A DNA stretch of 64,000 nt, taken from the NCBI GenBank assembly GCA_002633005.1, contig NMRA01000043.1, positions 223,463-287,462 of the forward strand, read 5' to 3'. Below, piece by piece: positions 47,110 to 58,427 of the stretch (its first letter is position 1; each line of letters starts with the position of its first letter). The notes beneath the pieces were generated by a model. That model did no database searches. It worked only from the letters and a program-made list of their open reading frames with translations, and had not been told where the DNA came from. The position numbers were made by a program, and so were the translations under genes. Origin of the DNA: Phoronis australis (Eukaryota > Phoronida > Phoronidae).

Positions 47110-48034
47110 TTTGTCCTTTTAAAGTGCACTTGCTTCTCTCAAAACCAGTCATTACAAATATCAATTCTTACTCGTTTAATCTTAAAGGCGTTTATTTCCA
47201 TTTAAAATTTCTACAGAGTGTTTAAAATTAACCTGATAATGTAAAAGAAATGAAAGAATACAATAGGGTTACACGTACATTTTTACATATCCTCAAGCTT
47301 AACCTCAACTGACTCCCTCAGTGGGCAAAGGTCATCGGGTTCAGGTTTGATACTAGCCGCGTAATAAACCCGGAAAACATCTTGTTTTCATTTGAAAGAG
47401 TTTAGACTTGGTTTCTATAACTATTTAAAGCAGACTTCTTGCCTAAAAGTTTATTCAAATGGTCTGTAACCTCTGCTCGTCATTTCCAAACTATGAAAAT
47501 AGACAGTTTTGCAAGACAATTTTCACTAAGGTGCAAAGTTGAGGCAAGATTTTGTATTGCTCAGTCATTAAGACTAACTCCTTAACAGTATGTTCAAAAC
47601 GTCACATAAGGCTACTAGGTGTTTTATGGCAGTAAGAAGGTCACAAAAATGGCCACTAAAATTAGCCCCAAAAAGTGGTCTGTGGATTATCTCCCCTGTC
47701 TAGCACAAAACTGTCAGATTGTAATAAATGACACAGAATTAGGTACAGTATACGGTGGTTATTTCAGCCACCAAAATATAGCTTTTGATCTATTTTGTAT
47801 GTTACTCATTTTTGTTGCCGAAAACATGCGATTTTTGAGACGGCTAATATACCCAATTGTGCCAATTTGTGTTATCATGCTCCAGCGGCAAAATTATGGG
47901 TCATTGAGCGCACAAAATTTGGCATTTGGGTTTATGTTAGGATACCTACCCATGTACAAAAAATGAAGTTGTTTTAAATTTTGACGTATAGACTGATTTT
48001 TGAAAATCTGGTTTTTATATGGACTGTCTCTTAA

Positions 48035-49130
48035 CTTTGAGAAGAAGCTGACAAGTGTCCCAGATGAGTCTTTCATCAGGATTTCCAGAGGCCTCACTTT
48101 CCTTTCCTATACAGTGCTGCTGTGACGTCATAGGCTGTGATTGCATGCAGACCAGGCAATGCTACAGCGAGACCCCTTGTTACCGAAACACGCTGTAGTT
48201 ACTTAGAAATTTATTTCGCCAAGTATGTTGGTCTTCCATCAAGTTTTTACTTGGCGGAATTCTTCGAATTCTGACAAGTATGTTGCTATCGTCAATTTTT
48301 TTTTGTTCGCACTGTACAGGTAGCAATTTTCGTCCGATTCTCACGAAGTTTGCACGCGACGTGTAGATCGAAAAGTCCTGGAAGCCTATTGTTTTTGGTC
48401 ATGAACGAATTCAAAATGGCAGACGTGGTGGCCATTTTCTTTCTGATTTCAGAGTCAAATGCTCATAGAGGCCGCATTTTTCGACGTACAGGGCTGAAAC
48501 GTGGTATGATTATTATAGAACACATGTGCTACAACTGTGCCGAAAATCGTTGACTTTAAGTCAAATATGGCAGAACTATTGGAAGTGGCGCATGCGCACC
48601 TCGTTATCTGGCCGAAAACGTGTAGAGGGCGCATTGGAGAACGAATCACTTTCAAACTGGTCACGTGTTTGTTGCTATTGATCAACTTTTATAAAATTTT
48701 GTTAAACCGGAAGTCACTTTCAAGATGGCGGCTGTGGTGCATTTGCACCCATTTTCAATCGTTCTGGTGTCGCATTTTTAACGGGAAGAGCAAATGACGT
48801 GAATTTTTTCTTGTGGATTCCTTGAAGTATGCTCTTTCAAAAGTTCTGAAATAAAGTTTCTCTCAGACTTACCGTTTTCGAGTTATTTGACTTTGAATTT
48901 CAAAAAACCGCAAAATTTCAATTTTTTTAAAAAAATTAGGGAATGTTGCGAAACAATCAATTTAGATAGAATTTGTAACGGGCTTTCGTAAATGTTTTCC
49001 ATTTTTCGACAGGACGTCTACTTTTCGAATTATTTGAGATTTTCTGATAGCGCTGTTCCTTTGTTGAGCTCTCTTACTGCATTGATGTTGGTTTAGTTTA
49101 TTTGAACAAGACTGTAGCTTATTTCTTACT
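48035..49130. other. non-coding stretch, no gene seen
   Basis: Small frames at 48350-48797 on both strands show no motif. Confidence 0.5.
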
Positions 49131-49625
49131 AATTTATGACGTCTAAGTTCGTCGTATGAATGTTGTGATGTTGTTCATCATCGCCACCTTCATCATCACA
49201 ATCGTCATCGTCGTTAATTTTGCCTATTGTCGGTCAAGACTGTAGGTAAGCACTAAACAATCAGGCCGCGGCCAGGGCCACGGAGCATTTTCTAGCTTCT
49301 ATTGAACAAGAATGTAGCTTATTTCTTTCTGATTTATAACATCTAAGTGCGTCATATGAATGTTATGATGTTTTGCAGCATCATCACCATCGTCATCATA
49401 TTCGTCATCTTCTCCGTCGTCGTCTTTTCAGTTAATTTCGCCAATTGTCGCTCAAGCTAGACTGTAGCCTATACTTGCTGACTTACTGATGCCTCTACGT
49501 TCGTCTTGTGAATGTTATCATTACTTGAATTGTTCATCATCGCCACCATCATCGTCAAATTCGCCATCTTCGTCATCATCTCCAATCGTCGTCTTTTCTG
49601 TTAATTTCGCCAAGTGTCGCTCCTC
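49131..49625. repeat. ~165-bp tandem repeat x 3 with CAT/CGT triplet tracts
   Basis: Three diverged units, each with a GACTGTAGC/GAATGTAGC-like start, TATGAATGTTATGATG, a run of CATCAT/CGTCATC triplets, and TTAATTTCGCCAATTGTCGC. The triplet runs vary in length between units. Non-coding. Confidence 0.75.
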
Positions 49626-50109
49626 GGAGCACTTTCATTTATATATTTATTTAAATAGGATTGGGATTCCAGCGCGTGGCTGCGCTCCAAATTAGTGGCG
49701 ATTTGTATTTCATCACGGAGGACATTATACCGGCCATCGACAAATGACTCCGCGAAACTAAAACATTGCAAACACTATACACTACACTGAATTTCGACAC
49801 CATGTAAAAATTTCTTCAAAAACTTACCACTAGGCGAGTTAACTGTCTTACATCTTGACACCCGTCTGCTTTTCGCTTGTTGTGATCATCAGAGTAAACA
49901 CAGGCTTTAGTGAACGAAAGTTTTCTATAAGTAGTTTTTGTTTCCTGCGGTCCCGCTTTTTGCAGTTAACTTACTAAATACACCACTTTTGTCACCAATT
50001 GAGAATATCTGTACTTCGATTTCCGTGGTGCAATTTTAACATCTTGTTGTCCAGTTGTTTAGGTTTCCCAACGAGTACTTGAACTATCAAGGGGAAGCTG
50101 CATGGTACA
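49626..50109. other. non-coding stretch, no gene seen
   Basis: Unique-looking DNA between the triplet-rich repeat and the left part of the satellite. Confidence 0.5.
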
Positions 50110-50268
50110 TGTAGCTCCATTTTTTAAGGTCCTTTCTGGGTTTCTGGCCTACTACTTCCTGTGTAAAATTTATCTTTCACGGGTCATTGGGTATTCAGTG
50201 CAGCACAATTGTTGGTTTTAAATCAGTTTAAGCCCGCCGATACCTTGAAAATCTAACTGTCTCAAAAA
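50110..50268 (-). repeat. satellite unit, left flank of the 11-kb element
   Basis: Diverged copy of the 42.3-kb unit in opposite orientation (GGTTTCTGGCC, then GGGTCATTGGGTATTCAGTG, then CTTGAAAATCTAACTGTCTC). It breaks at AAAAA (50264-50268), and the rest of the unit resumes at 61388. Confidence 0.8.
50264..50268. repeat. target-site duplication AAAAA, left
   Basis: Five A before the TIR; five A follow the right TIR at 61383-61387. Homopolymer, so the exact duplication length is uncertain (up to 5 bp). Confidence 0.6.
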
Positions 50269-50317
50269 CACCCCGGCCAACCCGCGATCGAGAACGACCG
50301 GAAGGCGATCGAGAACG
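50269..50317. repeat. left TIR of the 11-kb element
   Basis: 49 bp, containing two GCGATCGAGAACG motifs. Mismatches to the right TIR are A/G at three positions only. Confidence 0.9.
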
Positions 50318-50348
50318 AAATTTGGCGCGAGAAGCGAAGCCAGAAAAT
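50269..50348 (+). other. exon 1 of the YqaJ gene, ending in a split start codon
   Basis: TIR and leader followed by AGCCAGAAAAT then the perfect donor GTAAGT (50349-50354). Exon 2 begins with G at 51597, so splicing would produce ATG from AT + G, directly followed by the conserved finger frame. The TIR itself is open in the same frame, so a longer N-terminus cannot be excluded. Intron 1 would span 50349-51596. Confidence 0.55.
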
Positions 50349-50677
50349 GTAAGTAAATTTGATGAATTTTTGGTTGTTCTGAGCTTCAATACGAAAACAG
50401 AGACATGAGTTCAAGGCGTAACACATTGAGGAAGGCCAGGTAGAAGTTTAGGCTTGTGTCTCGTCCAAATATTGGAGAAAAGTTACGTTAACCGATGCAT
50501 CGCTTGAGCCGAAGGTGATTTGTATGTCATTTTTGCAGATTTTGGTTATTTTTGGTTCTATATCAATATATTAATCATGAAGTTATGAAGAAATGACGTA
50601 TGAAAATGTAACCCAACGCCTGTTTTCCGTAGCATTGTCAAGATCTCTGATTTATGAACCTTTTTCTGTTAAAAGAA

Positions 50678-50745
50678 GCGATCGAGAACGCAATGATAAG
50701 CGATCGGGAACGCACATATGAGCTCGCTAAAGCGATCGGGAACGC
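50678..50745. repeat. subterminal motif cluster, left
   Basis: Three copies of GCGATCG(A/G)GAACGC at about 50679, 50701 and 50732, the same word that occurs twice in the left TIR. Mirror copies are at 60925-60985. Confidence 0.8.
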
Positions 50746-50894
50746 ATTGCGATGTGTTGAACAATAATGAACATTTCAGTAATAAAGAGTTTTAAAAGTT
50801 ACAAAACAAGTGTGGTTCAATGAATTAATGATATTTTGCATCATTACTGTGTTACTTTCGTGTCAAAAACTAAATTTCATAGCATAGCATCCCT

Positions 50895-51175
50895 TACCAA
50901 AAAGGCCTCCTGCAAACACTTGCAGCAAGCTTGCCGCAAAAGTTTCTGCAAACCAGCCACAAACACATGGAATGATCTGTTGTAAGTTGCCTGCAACCCA
51001 GCTGCAAACATTGCAGCAAGCTTGCTGCATGTTTGCCGCTAGCATGCAGCAAACTTTCACTATGCAAATGAAGTTTGCAGCAAGCTTGCAGCAAACACCT
51101 CCATGTCCTTATTTGGAACAGTTCCTGCAAGGCAGCTGCACACATTGCTGCAAGCTTGCTGCAAACATCTTCATG
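50895..51175. repeat. TTGCAGCAAGCTTGC palindrome-rich block in intron 1
   Basis: At least five variants of TTGCAGCAAGCTTGCTGCAA (perfect or near palindromes with a HindIII core) between 50920 and 51165, mixed with GCTGCAAACA words. It lies inside intron 1 of the YqaJ gene. It gives two short minus-strand frames (65 and 83 codons) that are Cys/Ala-rich by composition only. Confidence 0.75.
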
Positions 51176-51214
51176 GGGTTATATAGAAGTTTCTGCGAAC
51201 CACCTGAAAAAATA

Positions 51215-51485
51215 TTGCTGATTACTATTTTTGCTTCCCAATATGGTTTCATGAAAGACCAGTCTACTGAATGGGCTTTTGTTGAAGTTGTATGTTGAAA
51301 TTTGCAATATTTCGACTAGGGATATCATCCAACAGCAACATTCATTTAGCTAAGGCATCAAACATAAATTAAACCTTTCCATTCTACAATATTTCTTAGA
51401 TGCTGAAAAGAACAATTCTACTCCAGACCAATCTGCATTGCACCAATCAGTGGTGTTGCATAGGGATCATGGGATGATCGCTCCA
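51215..51485. repeat. direct repeat flanking the YqaJ exon, copy 1
   Basis: From TTACTATTTTTGCTTCCCAA to GGGATGATCGCT, about 85 percent identical to 54603-54930. Confidence 0.8.
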
Positions 51486-51596
51486 CTTTTCTTCCTTAGC
51501 ATATATTTCCATAAAATCACCATGAGCACTACAAGTACAGCAAGTGTTATATTTTAGTTATGGATATTTTCACAAATGATTTTATTTTTATTTCAG

Positions 51597-53414
51597 GAAA
51601 CAATTTCATTGTTATTATTGCCCGGCAAGCTTCAACGACCATGAAAAAATCATTGCCCACGCTGTGGCGGTGCACCCTTCCAGGGTTTTAAAGTACAGGC
51701 GTCTCCTTTTAGATGAAACTACTGGGAAAATGGGACTCCAAATTAAGACGCACCCAGGAGTTATTCCACAAGACGTATCAGCTGGGGGAAAACAAATTGT
51801 TGCGGCTGATGAAAGTGAGTGCCGAATATTTTTACAAAACTGCGACAACAAAAGAAAAATACCGAACACGCCAGTGAAGTCAAGCAATGATAGTGAGTTT
51901 GCCAAAGAAAATCTGAAAATAGATGAGACTCCCAGTAATGAAGAATTAGAGTTTGACAAGTTGTGCTTCTTGCTTCCCCAAGTCATAGAGACAATTATGA
52001 AAGAAAATGGTCTCATGGAATCTTACGTGAAACTGAATGAACTTCTTGCCTCAGGTAGACTGCCTTTGAACAACATATGTTTCCTACTATTCCTGGATAT
52101 AGTCGAGTGGTTTTCGGTAGCAAACACTTCCAAAATGCGTTACCAAAACCCACAAACTCTTAGGTTCTGGGAAATTGGCTACCAGCTATTTCATGGAAAG
52201 TTCATCAGATTTATGTCTGGACAACGAAATACAGGTCAGATTTTAGATCAGTCAACATCAAGGGGAGAGTATAGCCCAGATGAATCCAAAGTGAACTTTG
52301 CGGTGCCATCTCTGACTACAATACAACATAACCTTTCTAAAAGGAGTCCGTTTTTTCCAGGAATAAACAGGCTGACAATTGAAAATATAGCCCACACTTA
52401 TGAAAGCTCTCCTGTAATTTTAGCTGTGGATGGAAAAAAAATAAGTCGCGGAAAGGGCAAACGCATGGGGGATATTGAACTGTGGGGTTTTGAACCAAAG
52501 CCAACTCTTCAGGAAAGACTGAACCAAGTTGAAAGGGAAGTGGAATTCGTGAATGAGCTAACCAAAGAAACGGATAGACTAATGACCTATAGTGTTCAGA
52601 CCATTAGTGCAATACCCTCAACATCACGTGAAAAAATTCATTCCGGACTCGTTGAATTGATTAAGTTCATAGGATATCGTAATAAAACAATGAGAGACAC
52701 TGAACAGACGCTAATCCGCTCTGAAGAGAAGTTCAAGCGACTCGGCGGAGATGACTGGATGAAATCCAAGTATTTCCCGGTCATCTCTTTGATGAGGACA
52801 AAACGCAGTGAAATTTGTGCCCACCTAAAAGAAGGTCTTCAGCTGTCAGACGAGATCACAAAATTGGGAATTGACCTAAATGGGAAATCAAACCTTTATT
52901 CCGAGAAGTTAGTTAAGCTTGCAGAACAACAGAACTTTTATTCACTGAACCCGAACTTCAATAAGTCGACTGATCCACGTTATATGCAACAAAGAACCCC
53001 GGAGTGGTTTTCTTTGCGCAGCGAAGCGAAAGTTACTGGAAGTACAGCCAATTGTGCACTCGGCTTAGAGACCTTAAAAAGACAAAAAGAACATTTTCAC
53101 CAAGTAATTCACGGCATAGAAAAACCTCGTCACAGTGCACTTAACACTCAGAGAATGCTTTATGGAACTGAACACGAACTGGATGCAGTCGCAACAATGA
53201 CATCTAAAGTGTTGCCGTTTCTGTTTCCAGAACTGAGCTATTATGAAGAAGGATGCCAAACAATAACTCACGGCGACAAAGCAGCATTCATGGTAGTGAG
53301 TTCGGATGGCAGTCTCAGAACAAATGATAATGCAGAACCAATAATGATGTATGAAAACAAGTGCAAAGCACCCCAGTCCTATAATCCTAACGCATACTAC
53401 AAGATTCCTAAATA
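51597..53414 (+). CDS. C2H2 finger plus YqaJ/lambda-exonuclease-type nuclease (exon 2, 3' end in gap)
   Basis: Open for over 600 codons into the N gap, following acceptor TTTATTTCAG. Numbering from the split ATG: a C2H2 finger at 4-27 (FHCYYCPASF, C6, C9, H22, H27), a helical region (about 110-210), and a conserved-looking block PVILAVDGKKISRG (about 273-286) with GDIELWGFEPKPTL. Then comes a coiled-coil-like stretch (about 300-420) and the nuclease domain from 464: MQQRTPEWFSLRSEAKVTGS, YGTEHELDAV (E528), VVSSDGSL (D571), ENK (E587, K589). The D ... E-x-K set is the PD-(D/E)XK core of YqaJ/lambda-exonuclease enzymes, which degrade one strand of double-stranded DNA. The rest of the domain falls in the gap. 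It is the best-preserved gene in the element, with no stop in 1.8 kb. A role in processing transposon ends or copies is inference. Confidence 0.85.
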
Positions 53415-54166
53415 NNNNNNNNNNNNNNNNNNNNNNNNNNNNNNNNNNNNNNNNNNNNNNNNNNNNNNNNNNNNNNNNNNNNNNNNNNNNNNNNNNNNNN
53501 NNNNNNNNNNNNNNNNNNNNNNNNNNNNNNNNNNNNNNNNNNNNNNNNNNNNNNNNNNNNNNNNNNNNNNNNNNNNNNNNNNNNNNNNNNNNNNNNNNNN
53601 NNNNNNNNNNNNNNNNNNNNNNNNNNNNNNNNNNNNNNNNNNNNNNNNNNNNNNNNNNNNNNNNNNNNNNNNNNNNNNNNNNNNNNNNNNNNNNNNNNNN
53701 NNNNNNNNNNNNNNNNNNNNNNNNNNNNNNNNNNNNNNNNNNNNNNNNNNNNNNNNNNNNNNNNNNNNNNNNNNNNNNNNNNNNNNNNNNNNNNNNNNNN
53801 NNNNNNNNNNNNNNNNNNNNNNNNNNNNNNNNNNNNNNNNNNNNNNNNNNNNNNNNNNNNNNNNNNNNNNNNNNNNNNNNNNNNNNNNNNNNNNNNNNNN
53901 NNNNNNNNNNNNNNNNNNNNNNNNNNNNNNNNNNNNNNNNNNNNNNNNNNNNNNNNNNNNNNNNNNNNNNNNNNNNNNNNNNNNNNNNNNNNNNNNNNNN
54001 NNNNNNNNNNNNNNNNNNNNNNNNNNNNNNNNNNNNNNNNNNNNNNNNNNNNNNNNNNNNNNNNNNNNNNNNNNNNNNNNNNNNNNNNNNNNNNNNNNNN
54101 NNNNNNNNNNNNNNNNNNNNNNNNNNNNNNNNNNNNNNNNNNNNNNNNNNNNNNNNNNNNNNNNNN
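53415..54166. other. assembly gap (752 N) within the YqaJ gene
   Basis: Hides the C-terminus and any further exons. The frame after the gap (CAATTAGTAATAATACTTG...) stops quickly and looks non-coding. Confidence 1.
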
Positions 54167-54602
54167 CAATTAGTAATAATACTTGTATTACAATCAAAAT
54201 TGTGTCTTGAGAGAACAACTTGAATGTATGCCAAGCTTTAATTACAATATACCGAGATGTTTTATTCTTAACGCACGACAAAATCTATAATAATTGCAAC
54301 AACGATATTATTTACTTGACTAAACTAACAACAGCAACACAGAGCGTTGAAATGCACCCAACGGGATGTTTATTAGCATTGAAAATGGCGCAAAATATGT
54401 CGAATGCCAGTGGAGAAAACCATGAAATCTGACTTTCCCCCGTGGAAAGGCATGCTTAGAACAGCATGTCGAGCATATTTAAGCATTTTATTTTAAATTA
54501 CCTCATTACTTGTCAACTGAAAAAAATCACTCTTAAAAATTATAAACATATTTATTTTTCCCATGTTCATCTAAAATACTTGAAAACTGGCGAATACTTC
54601 AT

Positions 54603-54930
54603 CGATTACTATTTTTGCTTCCCAATATGGTTTCATGATACATCAGTCTACTGAATGGGCTATCATTGAACTTGTAGGCCTATGTTGAAATTTGTATTAT
54701 TTCGACTATAGCGATATCATCCAATAACATCATTCATTTATCTAAGGCATCAACCATAAATTATACCTTTCTATTCTACAATATTACCATGGTGTTGAAA
54801 AGAACAACTACAGAGGTTATATCCAGTTATTACCATACTAGTGGACGTTCTAAACACATTCTACTCCAGACTAATCTGCATTACAGCAATCGGAGGAGTT
54901 CCATAGGGTACATATGGGATGATCGCTAGT
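54603..54930. repeat. direct repeat flanking the YqaJ exon, copy 2
   Basis: Second copy of the 51215-51485 block, with an extra ~50 bp near 54805-54850. Confidence 0.8.
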
Positions 54931-55236
54931 GTTTTCATCCATGTTTGTTCGACCCAACTTTGAGATGCTGTGTACGCCATTTGTTCCGGTGTTTTCAACT
55001 CAAACTTGTTGCCTCGTAACCTCTGCAGTGTCTCTAAGTGGACGTTCTAAACACATTCTACTCCAGACTAATCTGCATTACAGCAATCGGAGGTGTTCCA
55101 TAGGGTTCATATAGGATGATCGCTATTGTTTTCATCCATGTTTGTTTGACCCAACCTTGAGATGCTGTGTACGCCATATTTGTTCCGGTGTTTTCAACTC
55201 AAACTGGTTGCCTCGTAACCTCTGCAGTGTCTCTGG
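54848..55236. repeat. ~190-bp tandem duplication
   Basis: GACGTTCTAAACACATTCTA starts two adjacent copies (about 54844 and 55041), each running through TTCATCCATGTTTGTT and GCTGTGTACGCCAT to CTCTGCAGTGTCTCT. No N lies between them, so the duplication may be real. Confidence 0.85.
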
Positions 55237-56200
55237 CTTTCATCAAGTACATTATGTCACTCAATATTCACAAACCTAAAATATGAATGCCATTTCACTT
55301 TCCACATAAAGGCATTTGTGATAGCATTATTAGAATCTCCATTACGTTTTAAGTCAAACTTTTGCTCTTCTGCTCATGTATGAACAGACAGTTAAACTTG
55401 TGTTCAATAGTTTGACTGCAGACTGAGAATGCGTATGACTGAAGGTGATGGCAGTTAAAACACCTACCAGTAGTTAAATATACAACATGCTAATCTTATT
55501 TTGTACCCAATAATTACCATGCATTTAACCAAAATAAAAATTTGTTGTTCCTATTGTGAATCAAACAATCAGAGAGCGATGTGAAAATTGACACAAACTT
55601 AAGTTTTACAGTCTCAATTAAGTGGACTGGTTACATGTAAAACTATTGACAATGTTTTGGAAACTAGTTGATTCTGGTCTCAACCCCAGTTAACTCATTT
55701 GAAATCTGTGCTGTACTTTTCCCTAACCATTATAACCTCCAATTTGGCTGAATCAGTAAGAAAATCAACTTGCTTTTGTTTGCAAGACCAAAACTACTGA
55801 TTCATGAATGAAGTCTAAGTAATTTTACTTAACAATCACATCAATATAAATACAATTTTAAATTCAGAACTCACATCCATACAGTTCTTCAGTTATCCAT
55901 GTAGAGTCTAGGCTGTACCAAAACCGTTTGAATTTGGTTCAAATGAAAGCTTATAGGTCACTTCCCAGGCATGTAACCTTGACAACCACATGCTTTCCTT
56001 GATAACAGTCCCACCAGATCAACATGTGGCTGGGCTAGCATAATTTAAATAAACAATCAACAGCCCCTGAGGCATTAAACATTAATGTAATTCAAGAGGC
56101 ATTCCTTGAAAACTGTCCTAGCAATTCAACATGTAGGTGGGCTAGTATGATTAAAGTGAACAATAACCCTAGAAGCATAAAACAATAATATAAGGACACT
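55237..56200. other. intergenic or intronic DNA of the 11-kb element
   Basis: No exon recognised. A diverged two-copy repeat (about 115 bp) lies at 55975-56185, each copy with TCAACATGT(G/A)G(C/G)TGGGCTAG. A single N follows at 56201. Confidence 0.5.
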
Positions 56201-56203
56201 NAA

Positions 56204-58014
56204 AACACCTCTCTCGAAACTCTAAATGCTGTTGAAAATGTAATTGAAAGCTCAGTAACAAATAACGTGCAGAATTCGCATGAGTTCCTTGGACAGGACT
56301 ATTTTGTCGAACCATGGTTGTTCCAAGAAGAACCAGGTGCTGCACAAAGTTTTGGTGTAACATCTGACGTGCTCTCTGGGGCTTTTGAGGCCATGTACAG
56401 TAGTGGCCATGACGACTTCTATGTGCAAACTGTGATCGATATGAGTGTTGATAAAATACCTTTAAGAAGAGATGGTGACCATATGGAATTGGGCGAAGAA
56501 AATCTCAACTACACAGTATATCCCAGTGATGACAACACATGTGCGGACACAGAACATGTACTTGAAAGTAAGGAGAATGGAAATGCGGAGCTATTAGTTT
56601 CTGAGAATCGTTACACTGTGGACACTGCAACGTCTGAATCCATGCTGAATGCTTTAAAAGCAAATGAAAAGGCTGAAAACTATCATAAATGGTCACAAAA
56701 AAACTGTTGAAGACTTCAAAAGACTTTTTGCATGTAAGACCATGTGCACTTGCAACAAGGCACTCCACAAGTTTGAACTCCAAATGTGTCTACAAGTGTT
56801 ACGTGTGCAGCACGGTGTTTGTTTTGACATTAAACCCTCAAAGAAGGAGCTAGTTTAGTTGTTCACGTCTACATTGAACTTTGGGGTAAATCCCCCTAAT
56901 AGGAAGTATCATCAGCGCAATCGAAGTGTTTGCTCACTTAGAAAAATGTGTTGTTCTGTTTTGGAACGTGCATCAAAACAAGAGCTTGCTAAGATTCTCG
57001 CAGAAAACACATGGGATAAAGCTTTACAGCAGTGGATTGAATCTGGACCATTGTACCTCACTTCATGTTTTCTTGATAGTGAAAATAGTATGAAGAATTG
57101 GTTTTCTCGTCCAAATACCGACCATTACGGCAAGAACAGGTTCCACTTCACCGACGCCTGTCACATTTTGACNTGCTCACTTAGAAAAATGTGTTGTTCT
57201 GTTTTAGAACGTGCATCAAAACAAGAGCTTGCTAAGATTCTCGCTAGCACAAAACATGGGATAAAGCTTTACAACAGTGGATTGAATCTGGACCATTGTA
57301 CCACACTTCATGTTTTCTTGATAGTGAAAATAGTATGAAGAATTGGTTTTCTCGTCCAAATACTGACCATTACGGCAAGAACAGGTTCCACTTCACCGAC
57401 GCCTGTCACATTTTGACTTGTATTAGGACAAAACTCTGTACTACTGGAATTGCTGGTTTAAAGCGAAAAGCATGGGAAGATGTTGCTCTATCTCGCAAAA
57501 CCCATCTCAATATTGCTGTGATTGAGGATTGCGTTGACAAGCAAGACGTAGCTTTAGCAAGACGTGTATTTTCCAGGGATGTTCAAGAAAATATGCTTGA
57601 CGAATATGTCAACGAGAAAGAATTTTGTGAGGTAATACGAAACTGGTTTGATGTCGAGGACGAGCCTGCCATACCTGCTGCTGAAAGATGCATCCGAAGG
57701 CTTCGACTTAGAAAATGGCTTTTAGAAGAATTTGCAGTGAACACGTTTCCGCCACAAACCCGATATATCAGAGGCATACCGATACAGACTTTAGAGGCAT
57801 TGTTGGTGCACTTGGAAAGGAAAATGCAAATTTTCCCTTTCTGCAGAAATCAAACATATAATATTCATGCAATAGGTTCTCAGCAGGTGGAAAACTTCTT
57901 TTCAACATTCCGAGATATGGACTCCACTGGACAAGGGACACCAAAACCAGACTCCATTCCTCATATGATGACAGCAGTTGCAGATTTAGACTACTGCAGA
58001 ATTGACCCAAGCAG
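56204..58014 (+). pseudogene. transposase-like protein of the 11-kb element, main exon
   Basis: Open from the single N at 56201, so the true start is unknown. Acidic front part (EEPGAAQSFGVTSDVLSG, then Asp/Glu-rich), a frameshift in an A7 run at about 56697, then KTVEDFKRLFACKTMCTCN and an in-frame TAG near 56857. The well-kept part follows: NRFHFTDACHILTCIRTKLC, THLNIAVIEDCVDKQDVALA, RYIRGIPIQTLEALLVHLER, NIHAIGSQQVENFFSTFRDM and PDSIPHMM. The D-x-x-H-I-L-x-x-I/L-R and G-S-x-x-V-E-N-F-F-S-x-F/R blocks recall the core of P-element/THAP9-type and related RNase H-fold transposases, with Glu in VENFFS a candidate catalytic residue. The donor GTAAGC at 58015 is good. A ~245-bp false duplication around the N at 57172 inflates the exon. 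Confidence 0.6.
56926..57416. repeat. duplication around single N at 57172 (probable assembly artefact)
   Basis: 56935-57171 and 57173-57416 are near identical (both TGCTCACTTAGAAAAATGTG to CGCCTGTCACATTTTGAC) with a single N at the junction. This looks like two overlapping contig ends or haplotypes placed side by side. Confidence 0.85.
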
Positions 58015-58427
58015 GTAAGCATGATTTAGAATCAAGCTTGTTTCCTACACATGATTAACTGTAAATTACGCGGACATATCAACTCTCATGTTTGATATTC
58101 TACAAAAGTGTTTTTTCAGTTAAAATTTTGAAGATGTGGCAACAAAACGCTCCGTGAATAAAAAAGGAAAAAATTTTTCACATACCTATCCTCTGAGCTG
58201 TGACGGTAAAAAAGTTTTGAGGGCGATGTAAGTGTAAATTTATTTTCACACAAGGGCTCGTACGTATAATCAAAATAGTAAGGAACTAGTTGAACTGTAA
58301 GAAATTATATTAATTTAACAATTAGCTTGTCATGTTTTGTAAGAGGTGCCACTAAGAATTTAAATTGTTTTAAATTCATTCACGTTTACATGTTTAATCT
58401 TCTATAAAACCCCCTACTTGGTTTCAG

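Larger units (their letters stand above)
44437..48034. mobile_element. TIR family E, complete copy flanked by TTAA
   Basis: TTAA at 44437-44440 is followed by GAGTGACTCCATATAAAAAC. The right end is the complement of GAGACAGTCCATATAAAAAC and is followed by TTAA at 48031-48034. So TIRs of about 22 bp (four mismatches) and a TTAA target, as in Kolobok-type and piggyBac elements; piggyBac ends normally start CCC, so Kolobok-like is more likely. It carries a decayed minus-strand gene (47109 down to 46010) and a nested solo LTR. The truncated sister copy is 14042-15858. Confidence 0.7.

Noticed and set aside
50863-51145. Cys-rich minus-strand peptides in the palindrome block
   Set aside because: Composition comes from repeated GCAAGCTTGC words; no start, family or conservation.
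53074-54281. Several long frames on both strands across the second N run
   Set aside because: Artefact of N. Only the plus-strand nuclease frame before the gap is supported by motifs.
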